Shown in pieces: positions 5,827 to 8,880 of a stretch of DNA of 8,880 bases. Numbering within the stretch: the stretch's first letter is position 1; each line of letters opens with the position of its first letter. A program made the translations under genes and the position numbers. The stretch lies in NCBI GenBank assembly GCA_050050615.1, contig JASFTV010000132.1, positions 1-8,880 on the forward strand. The letters run 5' to 3'. Source of the stretch: JASFTV01 sp050050615. Lineage in GTDB: Bacteria > Desulfobacterota > DSM-4660 > Desulfatiglandales > HGW-15. The notes below the pieces were generated by a model. That model had not been told where the DNA came from. It worked only from the letters and a program-made list of their open reading frames with translations, and did not search any database.

Positions 5827-6038
5827 GAAGCTCCCCGTGCCAAGACGCGGGACATCTTCACAACCGGAAAATGCCTCGCATTTTCCGGAATACCGCCATC
5901 GGCGGCTTCAGAGCGAAATGGGTTTAACCCATTTCGCGTTTTAAAAACCGCAGGGGCAAGCGTCCTGCACCCCCACAAAAACGACGCGCCATTCACCCCC
6001 GCCCTTCCGGACGGGGATCTCTGCCGCGGTTTTTGTAG
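5827..6038. repeat. Dispersed hairpin-rich repeat, copy 2
   Basis: Second copy of the element at 577-781, in the same orientation. It shares the 59-base identical block (5893-5951), the near-perfect 25-base palindrome (5913-5937), the CCGCC-ATC-GGCGG hairpin and the closing CTCTGCCGCGGTTTTTG tail. It differs by a degraded first hairpin (CCCCGTG...CGCGGGA) and by an extra perfect hairpin of 11-base arms around CTC (5864-5888) that copy 1 lacks. It ends 20 bases before the start codon of the TPM-domain gene, so it occupies the position of that gene's promoter or leader. Reading frames that cross it on the minus strand are similar in both copies, but this follows from the repeat itself and does not show a gene. 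Confidence 0.75.
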
Positions 6039-6058
6039 CTTTCCTGAGGACTGGTCAT

Positions 6059-6850
6059 ATGCTTCGTATCTGGAAGATAATGAGATGGATCCTATTAGTC
6101 CCCGCAATGGTGCTTGTATTGATGCTTACGCCATCGTCACGGGCGGAGCGGCCCTTTCCGAAGCCGCAGGGACTCGTCAACGATTTTGCCAACGTCATCC
6201 CCCAAGAATATGAGCAGAAGCTTATGGCGGTTACAGGTGAACTGCTCAAAAAAACCGAGACGCCGGTGGTTGTCGTGACCATGCCGGATATCGGGGGTGA
6301 AGAATACAATGACTACGCGAACCGCCTCTACAGCACATGGGGAATCGGCAAAAAGGGTGAGGACAAGGGTGTCCTCGTCTTTGTGACCATCAAAGAGAGA
6401 AAGATGAGGATTGAAACCGGATACGGCGTGGAAGGGATCCTCCCGGACGGCCTGGTGGGTGAAATTCGTGATCAATATATGATCCCCTACCTTAGGAAAA
6501 ACCGCTTTGGGGAAGGTCTGCTCAACGGAACCCTGGCTATTTCCCAAATCATTGCAAAGGACGCGGGTGTCACACTGACCGGCCAGATGCCGGCGAGGGC
6601 CGCCCCTAAAAAGAGACGCTCCGGCTTCTCTATCCTTCCCTTCATCATCATATTCTTGTTTTTTCTCTTTGCATTCAGGCGGCGCAGCGGGTCCTGGATC
6701 TTTTTTCTCCCTCTCCTCATGGGAGGCGGAAGAAGCTACGGATCCGGGCATGGTGGCGGTTTCGGCGGAAGTTTCGGCGGATTTGGCGGCGGTTTCGGAG
6801 GTTTTGGCGGCGGCATGAGTGGCGGTGGAGGTGCCGGAGGCGGTTTCTAG
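6059..6850 (+). CDS. TPM-domain membrane protein with glycine-rich tail (YgcG family)
   Basis: 263 residues. An N-terminal hydrophobic segment (about 9-29, ending SSRA) looks like a signal peptide or anchor. The TPM domain covers about 36-165, with the family motifs LVNDFANVI (39-47), WGIGKKGEDKGVLVFV (94-109) and ETGYGVEGILPDG (119-131). A basic linker (PKKRRS) and one or two membrane segments (about 190-206 and 211-221) follow. A tail of Gly/Phe/Ser repeats (about 221-263) ends in GGF. TPM proteins are thought to act at or outside the membrane; some are phosphatases (thylakoid TLP18.3), others have unknown roles. GAGG about 9 bases before the ATG supports the start. The nearby LemA gene is a usual partner of this family. 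Confidence 0.88.
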   Translation: MLRIWKIMRWILLVPAMVLVLMLTPSSRAERPFPKPQGLVNDFANVIPQEYEQKLMAVTGELLKKTETPVVVVTMPDIGGEEYNDYANRLYSTWGIGKKGEDKGVLVFVTIKERKMRIETGYGVEGILPDGLVGEIRDQYMIPYLRKNRFGEGLLNGTLAISQIIAKDAGVTLTGQMPARAAPKKRRSGFSILPFIIIFLFFLFAFRRRSGSWIFFLPLLMGGGRSYGSGHGGGFGGSFGGFGGGFGGFGGGMSGGGGAGGGF

Positions 6851-6851
6851 T

Positions 6852-6976
6852 AGAGCGTTTCCAGGAAGCCATGACAAACCTGTCATTTCGAGTGGAGTGA
6901 GAAGTCTTATTAGAATCAATGACTTAGAAAGATTTCTCCCTGGGGTCGAAATGAGGAGGTAATTATGAAACGCTCT
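6852..6976. repeat. Nested palindromic repeat after the TPM-domain gene
   Basis: AGAGCGTTTC (6852-6861) is perfectly inverted as GAAACGCTCT (6967-6976). Inside it TCATTTCGA (6883-6891) is inverted as TCGAAATGA (6946-6954), and further in GAGAAGTCTT matches AAGATTTCTC inverted with one mismatch. The inner part resembles the widespread intergenic repeats of the form TGTCATTTCGA...GAGAAATCT, recalled from many genomes. It begins one base after the TPM gene stop codon, so the transcript could fold into a long hairpin that acts as an mRNA end structure. No T-run is present. Confidence 0.6.
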
Positions 6977-7006
6977 GCTAAGTTACTAAGAAGTGCATTA
7001 AGCACT

Positions 7007-7096
7007 CGACATAGATTCCTTGTGAAGATGCCTTTTCTTCAATACCGAGGCTCCCGGCCTGGTCATTTCAGAAAAAGCATCTTCACTTCTGTGTCG
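7007..7096. repeat. Long imperfect inverted repeat in the gap before the nucleotidyltransferase-like gene
   Basis: A 17-base arm (7022-7038, GTGAAGATGCCTTTTCT) is inverted at 7070-7086 with one mismatch. Beyond an asymmetric bulge the pairing continues as CGACATAGA (7007-7015) with TCTGTGTCG (7088-7096). A small hairpin AGTGC-ATTAA-GCACT (6992-7006) lies just before it. Together with the preceding palindrome this fills most of the 368-base gap between genes. I see no gene here with good support. It could be a second small mobile repeat or an RNA structure in the leader of the downstream gene. Confidence 0.5.
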
Positions 7097-7218
7097 GGTA
7101 GGAGATGGTCTTATTAGTAATAACAGAGCCACGCAGACCGAAAGGGACACTGAATGGTGCCCGATTCACAAGACACTGAAGAGTCGCCTAACATTCCTGA
7201 TGAGCAAAAGGAGAGAGC

Positions 7219-7950
7219 ATGGCAAAGATTCCAACCGATCCAAAAGAGACATACCCGGAGATCATTGAGGACTACAAAGCATTGTTTGGTGAGGACCTCA
7301 TAAGCATCATCCTCTATGGCAGCGCGACCGGTAAGGACTACAGGCCTGGTAAATCGGATATCAATTTCATGATCGTGCTCACAGAGGAAGGAATCGGCCA
7401 ACTTGAGAAGGCCTTCAAGACCATAGAGAAATGGAGGAAACGCCGTGTTGCCACGCCGCTCTTCCTCACCAAGTTTTACATTGAGACCTCCACGGATGTC
7501 TTCCCTATCGAGTATTTCAACTTCAAGGAAAATCATGTGCTGGTCTATGGAGAGGATATCCTGAACGATCTATCCTTCAACGCCGAGTTTATCCGCCTCC
7601 AGTGTGAGCGGGAAATCAAGGGAAAACTGCTGTTGTTGAGGGAGGCCTATCTGGACAGTGCGGGCAAGGGAAAGGCCCTGAAGGAGATCATTGGCCAGTC
7701 GATTGGGGCTTTTACGGCCATTTTCAAAGCCCTTCTTTTTCTCAAAGGAGAAAAGGCCCCCGCAGAAGTCCGTGAGATTATCCGGTTGACCTGCCAAAGC
7801 TTTGACCTTGATAGTGGTCTTTTCGAAAAGCTCCTGGACATCAAACAGGAGAAAGTCAAGCCGGGCGATGAAGACATGAGGAAAATCTATGAGGACTATC
7901 TGAGGGAGGTGCGTAAACTCTCAAAACTGGTGGATGCGATAGGAGGGTAA
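7219..7950 (+). CDS. Nucleotidyltransferase-fold protein with an altered active-site motif
   Basis: 243-residue soluble protein. Residues about 28-53 (LISIILYGSATGKDYRPGKSDINFMIVL) have the start of the DNA polymerase beta-type nucleotidyltransferase fold: the GS pair (G34-S35) and, 12 residues on, the acidic motif. Here that motif is D47-I-N49, where active enzymes have D-x-D or D-x-E, so one metal-binding carboxylate is missing. A third acidic residue may be D93 or E98 (DVFPIEYF). The C-terminal half (about 120-243) is helical and charged, as in antitoxin or kanamycin-type nucleotidyltransferase proteins with helical partner domains. GGAG 5 bases before the ATG supports the start. The stop codon lies one base before the LemA start, so the two are co-translated. 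The substrate is unknown and activity is doubtful. Confidence 0.75.
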   Translation: MAKIPTDPKETYPEIIEDYKALFGEDLISIILYGSATGKDYRPGKSDINFMIVLTEEGIGQLEKAFKTIEKWRKRRVATPLFLTKFYIETSTDVFPIEYFNFKENHVLVYGEDILNDLSFNAEFIRLQCEREIKGKLLLLREAYLDSAGKGKALKEIIGQSIGAFTAIFKALLFLKGEKAPAEVREIIRLTCQSFDLDSGLFEKLLDIKQEKVKPGDEDMRKIYEDYLREVRKLSKLVDAIGG

Positions 7951-7951
7951 T

Positions 7952-8533
7952 ATGGGTCAAACACAGAAAACCATACTGATTCTAATAGGTATCCTTGTCA
8001 TTATCATCCTTATTCCCTTTTTCTACCTTAAAGGGACATACAACAGCCTTGTCCGAATGGACGAAGGGGTAAAGGGTGCATGGGCGCAGGTTGAAAACCA
8101 GCTCCAGCGCCGGTATGACCTCATCCCCAACTATGTGGAGACGGTTAAGGGGTATGCGGCCCATGAAAAGGAAGTCTTTGTGAGCGTCACCGAGGCTCGC
8201 TCCAAGGTGGCGGGTGCAGGGAATATTGGGCAAAAAATCGAAGCCAACAACCAACTCTCATCCGCTCTTGCGCGCTTGTTGGTGGTTGTGGAGCGCTATC
8301 CGAATTTGAAGGCTAATGCCAACTTCATCCGGTTGCAGGATGAACTCGCGGGTACCGAAAACCGGATCGCTGTCGAGCGGCGCCGCTACAACGAGAGCGT
8401 CAAGACTTATAATATTAAGATTCGTCGCTTCCCCACCAACCTCCTCGCGGGGATGTTGGGTTTTGAGAAGGCGGCCTTCTTTGAAGTGCCCAAAGAGCGG
8501 CAGGAAACACCGAAAGTGAAGTTCACCAGTTGA
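7952..8533 (+). CDS. lemA: LemA family membrane protein
   Basis: 193 residues, the normal length for LemA. One N-terminal membrane segment (about 8-26) precedes a long helical domain. Family motifs are present: YNSLVRMDEGVKGAWAQVE (30-48), NQLQRRYDLIPNYVETVKGYAAHE (49-72), RYPNLKANANF (115-125), LAGTENRIAVERRRYNE (132-148) and the end motif FPTNLLAGMLGF (160-171). LemA proteins are membrane-anchored with a four-helix-bundle-like domain; their biochemical role is not established. GGAGGG about 4 bases before the ATG lies in the end of the upstream gene. Neighbourhood with a TPM-domain gene is common, which suggests a shared envelope function. The name is used for the family and does not imply the Pseudomonas sensor kinase of the same symbol. 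Confidence 0.93.
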   Translation: MGQTQKTILILIGILVIIILIPFFYLKGTYNSLVRMDEGVKGAWAQVENQLQRRYDLIPNYVETVKGYAAHEKEVFVSVTEARSKVAGAGNIGQKIEANNQLSSALARLLVVVERYPNLKANANFIRLQDELAGTENRIAVERRRYNESVKTYNIKIRRFPTNLLAGMLGFEKAAFFEVPKERQETPKVKFTS

Positions 8534-8638
8534 ACGATTGCAATGAATCGAAGTATTGGTTTTTGATGGCCCCGAGAGTCGCTTGATTGCTCCTATTGTT
8601 TTCTACCCCATTCAGGGATCATCTCTGGTTTTGGGCTC

Positions 8639-8854
8639 TCAGTTTTTCTTTCTCATAGCACCAAGAATTTCATCGATTTGTTCCTTGGTGAGGTAGCCTA
8701 GCCTGTACAATATCACCCCGACAAGTGTATGGTTTCCTTGTTCTAAGTTTTCCTCCATTTGGATCTTTAGTGCTTCAAACAGTTGTTCCTTCGTGATAAA
8801 CCCTTTCTCTACGGCCACAACTCCAAAACGCTTGTCGCGATGCTCTATCTTCAT
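8639..8854 (-). CDS. Small stand-alone protein resembling the N-terminal domain of type II secretion/pilus ATPases
   Basis: 71-residue product. Two helix-turn units follow one another: FGVVAVEKGFITKEQLFEAL (10-29) and VGVILYRLGYLTKEQIDEIL (45-64). This duplicated GxxLxxxGxLTxEQLxxxL pattern is that of the GspE/PilB N-terminal (MshEN-type) domain, which in some proteins binds cyclic di-GMP. No ATPase domain follows, so it is a free-standing domain. The ATG at 8854 has GGAGG 5 bases upstream. An in-frame TTG at 8866 would put that site inside the gene and is rejected. Its C-terminus is separated from the convergent LemA gene by 105 bases in which I see no clear terminator. Function unknown; binding of a nucleotide second messenger is only a possibility. 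Confidence 0.7.
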   Translation of the reverse strand: MKIEHRDKRFGVVAVEKGFITKEQLFEALKIQMEENLEQGNHTLVGVILYRLGYLTKEQIDEILGAMRKKN

Positions 8855-8880
8855 CAGATCCTCCAAAGGTCTGTTCTATA

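Noticed and set aside
5814..6107. 97-codon open frame on the minus strand through repeat copy 2
   Set aside because: Same repeat-derived sequence; it overlaps the start of the TPM-domain gene and lacks a start signal.
6137..6919. 260-codon open frame antisense to the TPM-domain gene
   Set aside because: It is the shadow of a clear TPM gene with a glycine-rich tail; the product has the Ala/Thr/Ser runs expected from reading Gly codons in reverse.
8534..8638. Possible bidirectional terminator between lemA and the small convergent gene
   Set aside because: Only a weak palindrome (CAG-GAT-ATC-CTG with a mismatch) is present, with no stable stem and no T-run.

Overview
The window looks like chromosomal DNA of a Gram-negative, probably deltaproteobacterial (Desulfobacterota-like) organism. 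This is inferred from the gene repertoire (groESL, a ProU-type transporter, TPM/LemA proteins), bacterial Shine-Dalgarno sites, a near-consensus sigma-70 promoter and many intergenic palindromic repeats. No rRNA, tRNA or other marker fixes the taxon, so the assignment is tentative. I see no CRISPR array, transposase, integrase or phage gene.

Left part (1-540, minus strand): the groES-groEL chaperonin operon runs off the left edge. groES is complete and only the first 22 codons of groEL are present. Its promoter has perfect TTGACA and TATAAT boxes, overlapped by an A/T-rich palindrome, with no CIRCE element in sight. Next (577-978) come a dispersed hairpin-rich repeat and a long stem-loop, followed by an unrecognised 70-residue protein gene on the plus strand (979-1191).

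Centre (1397-5438, minus strand): a complete glycine betaine/proline-type (ProU/OpuA) ABC importer is encoded in the order binding protein, ATPase, permease. A MarR-family regulator lies upstream in the same direction. A stem-loop separates the binding-protein gene from the ATPase gene, and the ATPase and permease genes overlap by 4 bp. A structured MITE-like repeat lies between the regulator and the transporter. The regulator resembles the MarR-type osmolyte regulators (CosR/EctR group), so this may be an osmoadaptation locus.

Right part (5567-8854): a short peptide gene on the minus strand with a strong ribosome binding site is broken by a one-base frameshift. A second copy of the dispersed repeat follows. 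Then three plus-strand genes encode a TPM-domain membrane-anchored protein, a protein with a degenerate nucleotidyltransferase motif, and LemA. TPM and LemA genes are often neighbours in bacteria; here the nucleotidyltransferase-like gene sits between them and is separated from LemA by one base. The gap before it (6851-7218) is filled by nested inverted repeats. The right edge holds a small minus-strand gene for a protein resembling the N-terminal domain of type II secretion/pilus ATPases.

The less ordinary items are the repeat families, the frameshifted peptide gene and the nucleotidyltransferase-like protein. I found no convincing new defence or mobile system.
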